DNA from: Parelaphostrongylus tenuis
Taxonomy: Eukaryota > Nematoda > Chromadorea > Rhabditida > Metastrongylidae
Direction of reading: 5' to 3'
NCBI GenBank assembly: GCA_019055375.1
Contig: JAHQIW010001909.1
Location: 1-64,000 of the forward strand
DNA length: 64,000 nt
In this document: positions 30,725 to 42,984 of the stretch, piece by piece
Layout of the letters: each line of letters begins with the position of its first letter
Position numbering within the stretch: position 1 is the first letter of the stretch
Program-made: the position numbers and the translations under genes
Notes under the pieces: generated by a model
Told to the model about the DNA's origin: nothing
The model's database searches: none
The model's input: only the letters and a program-made list of their open reading frames with translations

Positions 30725-31640
30725 ATCGATGTATTTTCCGTCTATCTGGATGCAATTCTGCCAACGCTCCGAAAACAACTCAATCCCGTGCTCATAACAC
30801 TTATTATTTTTCAATGCGAACCAATCAGTCAATCTTGACGCAAATAATTAATTTTGTAAAACTTCTTCTTGTCCAACCATCACTCCAATGATCTGAAGAG
30901 ATGAAAATTGGATGGAGACAGATTTGGCGACTGTGGCGGATGATTTAAGCTCTCCTTGCCCAAATCGGTCAACTTCTTCTTTGTTTTTCTTGGCAATTTG
31001 TGGCTTTGCATAACCTTGGAGCAAACGACTTGGCGACGGCGGTGACGTGGAATTGCTTGATTGCTAACCATATAATTATATGGTCCAGTTGCTAACAATA
31101 TCGCTCAGCGTGGTGATCTGACCGGTTGCAACAAGTCCCAACAAATCGGCTCACTTGTGTCTCAGAAAATGATCAACACTGTTTTTTGCGCAAATCGATT
31201 TGGTCTTGGTGTTGAGACTCCTTGTTGACCCGATGACAACCACTGGATTAGACGACGCTGGTTCTTGAAGAAGATACACCATGCACACATTGCTTTCTCT
31301 TGTTCTTTTGAGCTTGTGTGAGATCGTGCAAACTTCAGTTGCCCTTAAGCCATTTCTCGCCTGCATCTTTTGAAATCTTCCGGATCTGCTGAACATTGAG
31401 TATCATTGGCCAAATCACCGGTTGAAAAAGTCGATCCTCTTCAATCGCCTTAATGTGATTGCTTTTCGATCAAATTCACGCGGTCTTCCGAATCCTGGTT
31501 GATCGGTCAAATCATTATTTCCGTTGCAAAATTTTGTGCGCCATACATACGCCGTAGTTCCACCCACAATTTGGCGGCCTTTCCACGATTAATGTTGTCA
31601 AATGCAGTTTTAAATGTGCCTCAATTATAGTAAAGCATAA
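30725..31640 (-). mobile_element. Mariner transposase relic
   Basis: On the - strand the N-terminal part near 31600-31380 gives the PRxFDRK-type region with the mariner linker in broken frames. The C-terminal part (31098-30880) reads KKLTDLGKESLNHPPQSPNL then SPSNFHLFRSLE, which corresponds to the mariner block ending in the last catalytic acidic residue; here Asn stands where the family has Asp. The end near 30760-30725 resembles the mariner C-terminus (WQNCIQIDGKYID). Frameshifts are present. It is inactive and lies just upstream of gene copy 3. Confidence 0.78.
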
Positions 31641-32020
31641 GTTGCGAATGACTCTCTTAATGGCTCCATTGTTGGGCAAGTATGTGAAAAATTATACAGA
31701 ACGGTGCGCGAGAAATTCTACACAAAATAGGTAAAAGAAAAATAAAGAAAAATCTGTTCCATCAAAAAATTTCCATTTTCTGAATCAAATTAGAAGCTTA
31801 GTTGGAGACCTAATCTCGCGAAGCTTTTTTTAAATACTTTGCATTAAGCGAAATGAGCCTTCGAAGCAATTGGAAATTCAAAAAAGCTGCTAAAGTGACA
31901 CCACCTGTGTTCAAAAGCTGAGTTCCAAATACGTTGCTACCTTGTGAATTATATGGGACAAAAGTTGTCAAATGGCTTGCGCTGAATTCATGATCTTTGC
32001 TTAGCTATTCAGTGGCTATA

Positions 32021-33524
32021 ATGGTTTTTCTTGTAAACAAAGCCGAAATTCCAACCAGCCGCTTCATGATTTCGTTGTTGGCCACAATCTCGACAGTGTT
32101 TGGATGTGGAGTGATGCCAGCTGGTCAAGGTAATAAATAGAGTATTGCTACGGTTGTTTACATACTCTTATTTTGAGAGCGTATGTTTCACAGCAAAATA
32201 AAAATGGCTTTAAGACGTTGCAGTCCTGTTCCCTGATAAAAGAATTTAATTCTGAGTAAAAAAAGGAGAAAAAATAGTTTAGTATACTAATTTCGTTGGT
32301 AACCATTCATAAAAAAAAACCGTGAAATCTTTTGCAGGGAGCACTAGGAAATTCACTGTTACTGGCTTTACGTTGCCTGTCGCCATGGCTTACTCTACCG
32401 TACCGCAACTGCTGTCCTGGCTCAAGTTCCTGGTATTGCAACTAGTGAGGCAGGAGCTAAAGGATTTGCAGAACGCCTTGTTATGCAAACAGTAAGGGGC
32501 AACTCTTAGTTTTCAAGCGTTTTCCTGCTTCATGCGATACCTTAGAAAGAGTACAAAGCGAACTTCAATCGACAAACAATGTTTCCGCCTCTCGTTGATG
32601 CAATTATCACCGTTATGCGCAATTTGACTACAAGACACTTTTAAATGATCAATTTGAAATTATGAAAAAGTCTGCTTTTCAGGTCTTTGACGTTCTAGAA
32701 AGCCAGGCTCGTAGTGCACTCTTGTCTGATGCTGTCATCTCGGCCATTTTAAGTCAGCTGACTGTGACAGTCGATTACACACCGTTAGAGTGCCCGAATG
32801 TGCGTTTCGGTGACGGAGGCGTAGATCAGCGTGAGTATTCAATCTCTGACTTTTAAGAGACAAGCAAAAATGCGATAGGTATCAAAGAAAGGACGGCTGT
32901 CTTTCTTACTTTCTGTAATACAAACGATTGCTGGAATATTTCTGTAAAGGGTCGTGGTGTATGCGGAAAACCATCAATAACGCCATCATAATTCGAACCT
33001 GTGACATCGACGCCATTCAGATAAATTTTTATTGTCTTTTTCTGAGAATGTTACAACACTCAAAGTCTCACGTAATGACCCAAAAAGCTACAAATAATGG
33101 AAGAACATCAATGCTCAAAACTATTTCGACTTCTTCAAAGATAAGTCATTATGAGGCTGACAGTTTATTGCAGTCGGAATGAATGAAAGAGCTTGCATCA
33201 TAAACGACAACACGGTGACGGCAATTTGCTTTGTAACCGACGCGGCCTCATGTATGCCGTTGCCAGGGCGAGCGAATCCGAAAATAACGCCCGTGTCCGG
33301 CCCACCCGTGACAATTTCGGGATCTCTCTCAGTATGAATTTCATTCATCTATTTGTACAACTTCGTCTTTTGAAAAAGGTTCTCTCCAGACCACTAACAT
33401 CATCATGGCGAGTTGGTCAAGAGCAATGTGGCAAAGTGTAGCAAATCGAGCGATTCGAATGTTGGCATCGGGTCCATTCCGATCGCATTTCTTCTCGGCA
33501 GTCGCCACTGTCGGCGGAAACTGA
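32021..33524 (+). pseudogene. Secreted-type family copy 3, one frameshift
   Basis: Exons 32021-32129, 32338-32491, 32683-32830, 33174-33331 and 33390-33524. The ATG at 32021 gives a 36-residue first exon of the same length as the other copies (MVFLVNKAEIPTSRFMISLL ...); an internal Met at 32066 is an alternative start just before the hydrophobic segment. Exon 2 is 154 nt instead of 149 because 'taccg' is doubled at about 32396-32405, which shifts the frame. All other exons, sites and phases are sound, and the last exon ends FFSAVATVGGN. It is either a very young pseudogene or an assembly error. An AATAAA follows at 33594. No partner copy lies in the window. Confidence 0.75.
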
Positions 33525-33619
33525 AATCAAACTGTGATGTATTTGAAGTAAACACTTTCATTTGGCTGTTATTTACTGCAGCATTACACCAGCAATAAAC
33601 GCACATTTCAATCATTTGA

Positions 33620-34985
33620 GTGTCAGTTACTCAGAGTAATGCAATAAATTGCATTCAAGTTTGCAATGTGATGAATTTTAATTTAGCGCTTTCTTTCAAA
33701 AGCAGCTGAGAAATTCGCAGATGAAAAATTCACATAAAGGAATCTCTCGCATTCATAATTCAATAAAGTATTTTTGTTCTTCCATCATTAATGGCCATAG
33801 ACATGGTGGTTGAAGATGGATTACATGGACGAAAACAATGAAAGATTGTTATGAATAACTAGAAGAAAATCAACTGCGACAGCTTTATGAGGGTTTCACT
33901 AAATGGCATCAAAAAACGATCAATCTGCAAATCTACTGTACAACTTTCAGATCTTTAGCACTTTAAAATTCTGTTCACATACGACGACGAAATTTTACAC
34001 CAATAACAAGTATATTATAATAGATGAAAACTTGATGAAATGTGCCGAAATACGCTTTGAAAGACATTTTAGTATAATTTGACAATTTCTTGTCAGAAGC
34101 AACCAGAACTCTTACGCTTTTCTTTACTACTAATTCCTTAACCCCTTAGGGACCATGTGTATCAAATATGACACACGACTGTTTGAAAGCTTTTCTCGCT
34201 AGATGAAAGTTATCTCCCACACATCTAGAAATCATTTAGAAGCTCGAATATCTGCAATTTTGGCGATAAGTTTAATCGAAAAAAAGACTTATCCGTTGTT
34301 GCAGCAGAAAACGAAATCATGTTTCATTCTCAGTTTGCTTCATTTGCTCGGCTGAGGCTTCTATATGGCTTTCCACAAAAGTCAATATGATGATAATTTG
34401 AGATAGTTTATCTGCAGTGTTGCATTTCCCTCGGCGCTCATGTTCTCTTGGTAGTATATGGAGCTGTGCCTTTTTTTAATGCTTTCTATCGTGAGTCACG
34501 TTTCAGAACGTAGAATCCCAAATGATTTATCTCCAGTGGAGATTACGGGGCCCAAGACATGGATGGTGGAAGGGGAAAGTTCAGTGTAGAACTTTTTCGT
34601 TATCAATTCCATATCATAGCGGAAGTTTTTGTAATCGCATCTTTGTTCGTGAACGCTGACAGTGAAACACTATAATCACACAGATTCTGATGGAAATTTT
34701 CCAAGCTAGATCTTCTTTGTTCTGTTTCCAACAATTTCGTCTACCTCTTTTTGGAGAAAGGGCATTTGGCTGTCAAACTCGTCGAATCTCAAGCCAATGG
34801 AAAATTCCGTGTAGTCCATACCAAAAACGAAATCTCGACTACTCGCCACATTAGCGTAGGCGCTCTTAAAACGGCTTTGACACGTGCTTGGGACGGAATT
34901 AGATGGAAAAGTGTGCGAGCGTCGTTGAAAATTTTTGCAAGCGCCTCCGTAAATGTATAAATGTAAATGAAAGGGGGCAGATCTA
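33620..34985. other. Spacer with a possible piggyBac-type end; no gene
   Basis: At 34136-34155, TTAA is followed by 'ccccttagggaccat', as expected for a piggyBac/MITE terminus, but no matching right end was found. The ORF at 34751-34960 (ISVGALKTALTRAWDGIRWK) faintly recalls a Tc-type transposase C-terminus; I would not call it. Nothing else was recognised. Confidence 0.3.
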
Positions 34986-34989
34986 AGGG

Positions 34990-37860
34990 TTCGTTACATG
35001 CTTTTTTGTTTATTGTTATGACTGTTGATCCAGTAAACGTGATTATTCCTTCAATAGAATGAATTCACTATCTTGTGCAGCATTTTTCTTACTTTTAGAT
35101 TCGAGTGATTCTTTAGCTCTGGCTCAAATTTCAGTGTGCTTATAGTTATTTTTGAGTCATGCATGTGGTTTGTTATGCGCACTTATATGGTGCAATACAC
35201 GCGTTTCGTCCTTGCAGTCTCGTCAGTGTAAAACGTTCCTTGTCAACTTCTCTGAGTGTAAAATGTACGTCGTCGAGGGGCTGACTGAACGAAAAGGCAC
35301 CGTTCAACTGACGAGACTGCAGGCCGAAACACGTGAATTGCACTGTAGAAGTTTCCATTACAGACTGCAATCATGGGTCAAAAATCAGTATGAGCCATAT
35401 TTGTTAGTATTTTGAAAATTCTGGAAAATTGACAAAAGCTTCTACGCTCCCTGTACGCCACATTTGGCAGGAAACTGCGCTTTTATCAAGTGAAAACTTT
35501 CTTAATTAAATTACAATAGAAGTGGCCTGATTTGAGAAACTGTTAGCTGATAATCATTCATTGATCAACAGAAAACAAAGTTGTAAAGCAATTTTATTTA
35601 CGCGACCTTTGTTAAATCAGTTTAATATAATCCATGCATGAAATTCGCTTGACACATTATTGAATTCAAAGATCAAGGAGAGTAGTGTAGCGAGGCTGTT
35701 CGTCACTCCATGACTCAATTGAGACGACAGAAAAGTGCTAAAGCATGGAATTTTTTCAACACGAAACTATTACAACGCGGAGCTGCCGGGGCTGCTTATT
35801 CAGCTCTAATTATCGCTGGTACAAGACTCATAAGAGGGCCAATGATCACACAGCGATAATACTGCTTTCGATTTATCATTGACGATGTAGACACGATAGA
35901 ATTTCTAATGTTTCAAGTCGCACAATCGTCGCTAACGTTTTGGAAATTGATGGATCTTCTTGATCCACACATGAGGTCGTTTATTACTCAAATGAGACTC
36001 CCAAAAAGAGAGAAATGCATCTCAAGTCTTTCAATCCGTTATTGATGCATGGGTCAGTGAAGAGTTCTCAAAATTCCGACCTTAATAAGCCTTATGCTGC
36101 ACGCAGTTTTATAAACTGGAGAACGAGTGCTCTATTGTTTACGGGAAAAATGTCAGAATCGCATTAAACGCAGTTCTCGTTCATGTAAAGCACAAAGATA
36201 TCTACCCTGTAAACGCTTTTCAGATGGAGATTGTCGGATTACTCCAAGAACTTAGAGTAATGAGTTGGCCAAATTGATCGCTTATCATAAAAAAAGTTTC
36301 GTTCCGCACTTTTCAAGAGATCCTTTCAAATCATCATTGAAAATGAGAAGAACAACAGTTGTGAGACTTCAATATACGAAATGTGCACCAACAAATTTTG
36401 CTTTGTTTGCATATCGTTGGGAGACTGAGGACGTTCTTAAACATACATCTCGTGAGAAAATTCAAACGTCCAAAAAGGCAAAAAAACGATTCCTCCTTTC
36501 GGTGTTTTCAACAAAGCCCACTGTAGTTTCCCACTTCGATACAATGTCAGTTCATTTAAGATGTGGGATCTTTACCTTACGATGAGATCTAGTATTTTCA
36601 TGCAATCATTTGCTCCTCGACTAGTTCTGACATGGTTTCCCTTATGCCTTATCATACTTGTGGATCTTGGCAGTTCCATTACATAAATCGTTTTTGAATC
36701 TTTTAGAAAATTTCTAGAGGTTCCTGTCTGGATATCTAAGCAATTACGACACTGAACAAGTTTAATTGACCGCTCATTAGTAACAATTCAGACGTGAGAC
36801 TTTATTATGCAAAATGTTGATCCCTCCCTCAATAAGGAAGATCTCATGAGCATACTAAATTTGAGAAGCCATTGCGAACATCAAATCTTAACAGACGCGA
36901 TTCTATTTTATAAAGTTTGTTACCAGAAACGTGTCTCAGCAAAAAGTTTTGCTCCTTTTTTGTCTTTCTATACATGTATCCACGGATTTCCTCTCACAAG
37001 TGCACTTGTTGTTCTGGCGCTTTGCCGATTTTGAACTCTTTGCTTTTTAGAAAATCGCAATTTCATATCGCAACATCGGTAATCAGGAAATAGGAATCAA
37101 TCAAGCCACGTCATCTGAGAACTGCCCCCAATTTCTGATATTTATGTTTGATTGGTCTCTTCCACGCAACTTATTGTCATCCAACAGCATGCATTGCACT
37201 TCATTAACCGATTTTCCTGTGCTCCGGCAGAATCAGTTACGAAACGTGCTACAAAAGATCCTAGGTTCTTTCTGATTAGGAAGGAGCAAATGAAAAACCG
37301 ATCTCATTTGCTGGAGAGGAAGTTTTCATAGGATTAATAATAACCATTCGAAGGCTAAGATTTCAGGCACAGCCTAATTTGCTGGTATCCCAAAAAACCC
37401 TTTGTAACGTTGTAGTATCCCGATCAAAAAATGTGTTTTACTCTCCTTCTAACTACATTTTTATCACTCCTATAATTCGCTGGAAGCCAAAAAGTATATC
37501 GATGTGCAGAGAAATTTTCGTAATAATTTAAATGATTATTCTATCTAGAGTTTCTTTCAAAGGCGAAGAAAAATTCTCAATTGAATAACAAAATATCAAT
37601 CGTCCTGCCTCGCTCCTCCTCTGCCACGGTCTCCGCCTTGTCAAATAGTTTGTAAACAATGCTACCAAAAATCTCAAATTCGATCTTATTCAATTCGAAA
37701 TAAAAAAAAGAAATTCAAAATCAATTCAAAAGAACAGAATTTTCAAGTAATCAAACGAATTGCGAAAATTTGAAACTCTTGAAAAATTTAAAGAGCTTCT
37801 AAAACGATTTCACCCCCGTAAAAATGCTGAGTGCCAAATTAGTTGTTGCCCCGTGAATGA
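34990..37860 (+). other. Upstream module of gene copy 4
   Basis: Segmental partner of about 255-3380, with many small insertions and deletions. The 106-codon ORF at 36265-36585 is open only here and is frameshifted in the partner, so I treat it as chance. Confidence 0.55.
35150..35380. mobile_element. Foldback element with divergent hammerhead motifs (family A)
   Basis: The - strand motif at 35190-35232 has intact CTGACGA and GAAA and stem III ACGCGTGT, but poor stem I. The + strand motif at 35302-35343 has GTTCAA, CTGACGA, GAAA, stem III damaged at its last position, A, TTGCAC (stem I 5 of 6). The arms mirror each other and match 425-645. Confidence 0.68.
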
Positions 37861-37929
37861 TTTATTGCAAAAAATTGGTAAATCTGCTCACTGTTGCGTC
37901 CACAGTATTTTCAGCTTTTGGAGCTAACA

Positions 37930-39483
37930 ATGAATATTTTTTTACACACTGCGAGAAGAGTGAACGATCATCTTATGATTTCATTGCTGGCCACAATCTC
38001 GACAGTGTTTGGATGTGGAGTGTTGCCTCCAGGGCAACGTAACGAGTAGAAGATTGCAATGGTATTACAGATATTTCTATTCTTGAACAGAAGATTATGA
38101 TCTTCAGTCAGAATTAATTCATCTAACAATTCGTCGGAACTCCAGGGATGTCTCAATTTAAGCTTTCTGATGGAAGAATTCCAAGTTTGGATAAAAAAGG
38201 AAGTGAAAGCTCATAAACCCACTAATTCACTTTTCTTCATCGCTACAATAATTACAAAATTCCATTGCAGGAAGCACTAGAAATTTCAAAGTCATTGACT
38301 TTACTTTGCTTATTGCCATGGTTTACTCCACCGCATTTGTTGTACAAGCCCAGGTCCCTGGTATCGCAACTAGCGAGGCAGGAGCTCCTGGTTTGTACAT
38401 GGTCTTGTAATGCAAACAGTGAGCTATACTACAGATTCAAGTGTTTCCTTCTTTTTGTGACTTTGCGATATGTGAAAAAAGTAGGAAATGAGCTTTAGCG
38501 TCTTGACAATATGTATATCTCTTGGTGTCAATATAACTTGTATCGCTTCACATAAATGATAGAAAACACTTCCGAGCAAACTTTCCAAGTGGTGAAGAAA
38601 TTTGCACTCCAGTTCTTTGACGTTTCTGGAAGTCAAGCTCGCACTACGCTTCTACCTAATGCTGTAATATCGACCATTTTGAATCAACTGACTGTATCAG
38701 TCACTTACGCCCCATTGATGTGCTCGAAAGTCCGCCTCGGTTTAATGAGCACAGATACGCGTGTGTATTCAATATTGTATCATTTGAAAGACTCCAAGCA
38801 AGTATACAAAAATATCTGAAAAGGAGCAGTTTTACTCATAACTTTCCAAAAAAATTAAAGAAAGTTAAAGAAAATTAGAAGGAAAGGGTTGAGAATATGG
38901 GGAGAACTAAAATAATAACAAGAATTAAATCTTTGAAATCAGTTCCACTTCCGAACACTTTTCTCTCATCCCTTTTTTGAGAATGGTATAGTATTCAGTC
39001 TTTCGAATGATGGCTTAAAAGTCCCAAAAAATCAATGAAAATCAATGCTTGTAACTGTTTCTTGCAACATCCTTTTCAGTTTTCTATTATATTAAAACAT
39101 AATGTATTTATAAAACTCATATCTTGCAGTCGATAAGATGGAAAGTGCTTGCATCATCATAGGCAACACGGTGACTGCAATTTGCACTAATATGGCCCAA
39201 GTTATGGAGTCATGTCAGCTGCCAGTGAAGGCGATGGTGCCCATAACACCTGTATCCGGCGCACCGTTGACAATTTAAGGATCTCTTTCGGTTTCAGTAA
39301 CATCCTTTACTGTGCATACCCATTTTGTTAAGAAACAATTTTGTTTAGACAACGAACATTAACATGGCGAAGTGGTCGAGATCGATGTGGCAAAGTGTAG
39401 TGAATCGAGCGGTGCGAATGTTGGCATCGGGACCGTTTGGATCGCATTTCTTCTCAGCAACTGCTACCGTCGATGAGAACTAA
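37930..39483 (+). pseudogene. Secreted-type family copy 4, two lesions
   Basis: Exons 37930-38038, 38271-38418, 38613-38760, 39130-39290 and 39349-39483. It is the segmental partner of copy 1, with the same N-terminus type (MNIFLHTARRVNDHLMISLL). Exon 2 has lost one base (148 nt; near 38394-38400), shifting the frame. Exon 4 has TAA at 39276-39278 where copy 1 has TCA. Exons 3 and 5 are open; exon 5 ends FFSATATVDEN. The first donor is CGTAAC, weaker than in copy 1. It is non-functional as written. An AATAAA lies at 39597-39602. Confidence 0.8.
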
Positions 39484-39613
39484 AATTGAGCTGTGATGTG
39501 TGTAGAACAATATTACCTTACAACCGTGGTTCATTGTGGCATTATATCTGCAATAGACTGTCAAATCGAAAAAATTTTGAATTGTTCAATTAATGCAATA
39601 AACTATATTAAGT

Positions 39614-39641
39614 ATTATATATATATATATATATATATATT
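39614..39641 (+). repeat. (AT)n microsatellite
   Basis: Alternating T/A run just after the copy 4 poly(A) signal; absent after copy 1. Confidence 0.85.
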
Positions 39642-39904
39642 ATAAGTAAAATATATTGAGTATACAATGTGATGAATGTGGATTAAGCGCCTTTCTTAGA
39701 AAGCAGCTAAGAAATTTGCAAATAAAGGGAATCAAACGTAAGACTTCTCTCCCCCTATTCATTTCCCTTCTGGAGCGGTTGTTCTTCAGTTTTCGCAAGC
39801 GCAACACGATTCACGTTCCTTAGTGGGTTTCTTTTTTCTTTCGAGAAGACAGCTTCAGGTCTCCTCCATCGTAATACTTGATGAATTTTTCTAGGCCGCA
39901 TATT

Positions 39905-40110
39905 TTTTGTGCATGCATATGATTAGGTCGATACATAAGTTTTAACACTAAGGCAATAAACACCAAATTTATAAACGAGAATAACTGAAATTGCACGATT
40001 TTGAGATCGTTCAATTGTGCATTTTCTTGTCAGCATTTTGGTATAGAATTTGCCTACGTTTGCTTTAGAATGGAGCTGCCGTTGGAACGATTTTGCTTGC
40101 TTCGCTTGGC
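39905..40110. mobile_element. Left arm of the mariner-like long-TIR element
   Basis: 'cataagttttaacactaagg' and 'gcattttggtatagaatttg' followed by 'agaatggagctgc' match the left arm at 5460-5620; the rest of the element is missing. Confidence 0.55.
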
Positions 40111-40656
40111 TTGTATGTAAGTCGACTTTATGTGCATAAACAAATAATTGAATATCAAATTGTTGAACTTGGAAAAAGGCAAAGTGAAATTAAAGAGAGA
40201 CCATAAGATAAGAAGGTTTCTATAAAGAAAATGCTTTTCCTTCAACTATGATATAGCTTCATTCTATCATTACATAGTAATCTACTTTACGTGATCCATA
40301 ACATCGATGATAAGTACCTGAAGTAAACTGCATACGAGGTTTCAGCCTTCATATTGTTAGTCTCTATTAAACTGGTTACTGTGAGTCTCTCACTTTCATT
40401 GTTGCAAATATTGTACTGAATCATGAAGATTTACGTTTTCAACTGCCTGTAAACAGTAGATAAAAAACGCGGAGATTGAGATCATCGAACAATTCTGCAA
40501 GTGTTAATGCAAGAATCTTCCGTGTTCTTCCTCCTCCTTTTTGCTCCACTTTTTCGTGGCCTATTTTACTGTCTCATAAGATAGATTTCAACTGTTAGGT
40601 TATACACTCATACAAGCTCTATTTACGATTTTTTAACACTTATCACTATATGCGAT

Positions 40657-40905
40657 TCACATCAATTTATTCTCTACTGTTCCGGTCTTAGTACTTCTTG
40701 TGTTCCATCCGTGTCCTCTCTTCGCGAACGCCCTAGAATATTGGCTGAGCACGTCTCCTTGCAATCTCAAAGATGACCAAGTCAGCCGATTCAATAGGGC
40801 GTTTGCTATTGATTGCTGGAGAATGCTATGGAGGTGGGTGATCAACACCGCGTTTAGCTGTGCTGAACGCCAATAATCACTCAGCCACCGAGCTCTTTTC
40901 TTCAA
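40657..40905 (-). repeat. Recurrent peptide-coding fragment, copy 4
   Basis: The - strand reads HSILQQSIANALLNRLTWSS then LRLQGDVLSQYSRAFAKRG, following the pattern given at 17433-17663. Confidence 0.45.
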
Positions 40906-40909
40906 ACTC

Positions 40910-42100
40910 TATGAATCTGTGCACAACTGTCATGTTGTTCGTGTCAAAAAAGCGTCTCCTTACTCTGTTCTCACAGATTTCAGCTTTTGGATACTCATTC
41001 TCATGAGTGGACATTATTTATTGGTACTTGTTCATTTGAGCGCTGCTTAGTCTTCCGCATCCTTTTACGGCGCCGCACTGAAAGAGGAAAGGGAAAATTG
41101 CCGGAAAGCTGTTATCACTCAGCAAATCAATCAAACCGTGCAGAACTGCTTATTCATCCACATTCACACCACACTATCACAATTTTTTCGTAAAGGTGTC
41201 AATAATGTGGCCATGTTTCCGATTTACATTCGTAGGCAGAAAAATACATAATTCGCAACAAGACCCAAAAGTTTTACAGAAAAAATTCAAATTGTTCACC
41301 TGTGTAGCCCTAAGTATTTGTCTTTGAATAGAATCCTAGAGCCGTCGTTCTGTGGATCTGGCGGAGAAGATCTAATGGCTAATCGTAGAAATGCTTAATT
41401 TCCAGTGAAAAGTAATCGTTGAATTTGAAGACGAAACTGACCTATCTCTTGAAGCTACGATATCAGTTGTCTTACGCTTTACTGTTTTTGAATAACAAAT
41501 GACGTTCAGTTACCACTTTTGCTGAACCTCGGTACACATGATCTATGTTTTGCTATATTGCGTGATTAACACGATATGTTAGCCTTTACCATGGCTAACA
41601 TTTGGTCGCTTTCGCCTTCATCACAGCTGCGTTAGTAAAAAGTCTACAGTAGATGTCCTTGTTGTGTCGAGCATGGACATTGTGCATGTTACGTTAAGCA
41701 AAAAGTTCCAAGAAATTCTTGAAAGTTGCATTTTTTGAAATGTTCGTGATGTTTTTTACTGATAGTTTTGCATGTATTTATCTAGTTTATAATCTTCAGC
41801 TCCGAAATGTCTACTGAGCTGTATAGTTTGCGTGTGTTGATCCGCCATTATTGAAGATGAGGTTTGATGATTCTCTAAGTATAACCTAATTTTATACTTT
41901 GAGTCAAGCATAAGGTGTTACAAAATGGGCAGGGTGCATTATAAGCCTATGAGATCTCTTTCCGGTTTTCTGCACTTGAATCATTCAGTGGAACACATAT
42001 AAAAAGCAGTGAGTATGTTGAGAGATGATTTTGTACTTGATGCGATTAAAATCTAGGTCTGGTGATTTTTTTTATAATACCTCGTGTTTGGCTTAAAGAC
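40910..42100. other. No gene recognised
   Basis: Unique sequence. A hammerhead-like relic may lie on the - strand at about 41595-41640 (GTGATGA, a stem, AAATGTTAGCC), too decayed to call. Confidence 0.3.
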
Positions 42101-42159
42101 GATTAATAGGATATGTTGAAGCAGGCCGAGGTGAATAGACAGTCGGTCTTGGGTTCTCT

Positions 42160-42420
42160 AAGTCTTCGATGATATTAATAAGTGAATGTACTGATACGGC
42201 TACGATATCGACTGTGGGCAGATAGTTTGAGAGAATCAAAGAAGGCAATCTTAATTTCAAAGACATGCTTCGTTCTGGCACGCCATCTGTTTTGGATGAA
42301 AGTGACCTGCAAGCCGCCTTGGATACAGAACCTTCATCGAGCACTTGTGATTTGGCTAAAGAGCTTGGTGTTTCGCAACACACCGCTGTCAACAAGTTAC
42401 ACTAATTTTACAATGTCCAA
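42160..42420 (+). mobile_element. Mariner transposase N-terminal fragment
   Basis: The + strand reads, with one stop, RIKEGNLNFKDMLRSGTPSV then LDESDLQAALDTEPSSSTCD and LAKELGVSQHTAVNKL. This is the mariner linker (RSGxP) and second helix-turn-helix. No catalytic domain remains. Confidence 0.75.
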
Positions 42421-42739
42421 AAGTAGCCTCGCCAGAATTCCGATGAGCGTTATTCAACTACGGCCTCTTTCGATCAATTTAACACTTTCTTATAGCCGTC
42501 GATTTGAGCCAATTGGTGAAGATGAAGCTTGTCAAAAGTTTTTCAATTCAGTGGAGCCGGAATGAGACGTCAAGCAGATTTGAAACCTTGCAGAACGATA
42601 GCTCATGAGCAATGGTAATCTATAATTTGAAAAATATACCCAATGTGATGTGCAAAACCCTATTTTAGAATCACTCTTTCTATGGTACAAAGCATTTATC
42701 TGCCAGCGACCAACGGTCAGCGGTTTGGAACAGGTGGTA

Positions 42740-42935
42740 TCCACATTGTACACAGTAACGCTCACAGATCAAGCAGGCGTCAATAGTGCAACGAGTCGAG
42801 CACGCGCCCCCGGACGGGTGAAATGTGGGTTTGTGTCCTAGCTGAAGCAAAAAGTTTTGCACATAGCTCTACACCATTGGATATATTATTACATTGTATT
42901 CCTGCTGAAAGCGGTTGAATAAAAAGGAATTATCA
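42740..42935 (+). mobile_element. SINE-2
   Basis: 'gtgcaacgagtcgagcac' (A-box region), 'gtgaaatgtgggtttgtgtc' (B-box region), then 'acaccattggatatatt' and the tail 'gctgaaagcggttgaataaa'. About 190 bp. Confidence 0.7.
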
Positions 42936-42984
42936 TTTGAAAAATAGTTATTGTTGTTTTTGTTGCTAATCTGCATATAAAAAC

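Noticed and set aside
34751..34960. ORF resembling a Tc-type transposase end
   Set aside because: Resemblance is faint and no other transposase blocks or inverted repeats were found around it.
36265..36585. 106-codon + strand ORF upstream of copy 4
   Set aside because: The partner at about 1545-1860 is frameshifted, and copy 3's equivalent stops early; not conserved as protein.
41795..41825. 'ctccgaaatgt' near 41800 as a hammerhead 3' half
   Set aside because: No CUGANGA precedes it; the nearby complementarity is too short.
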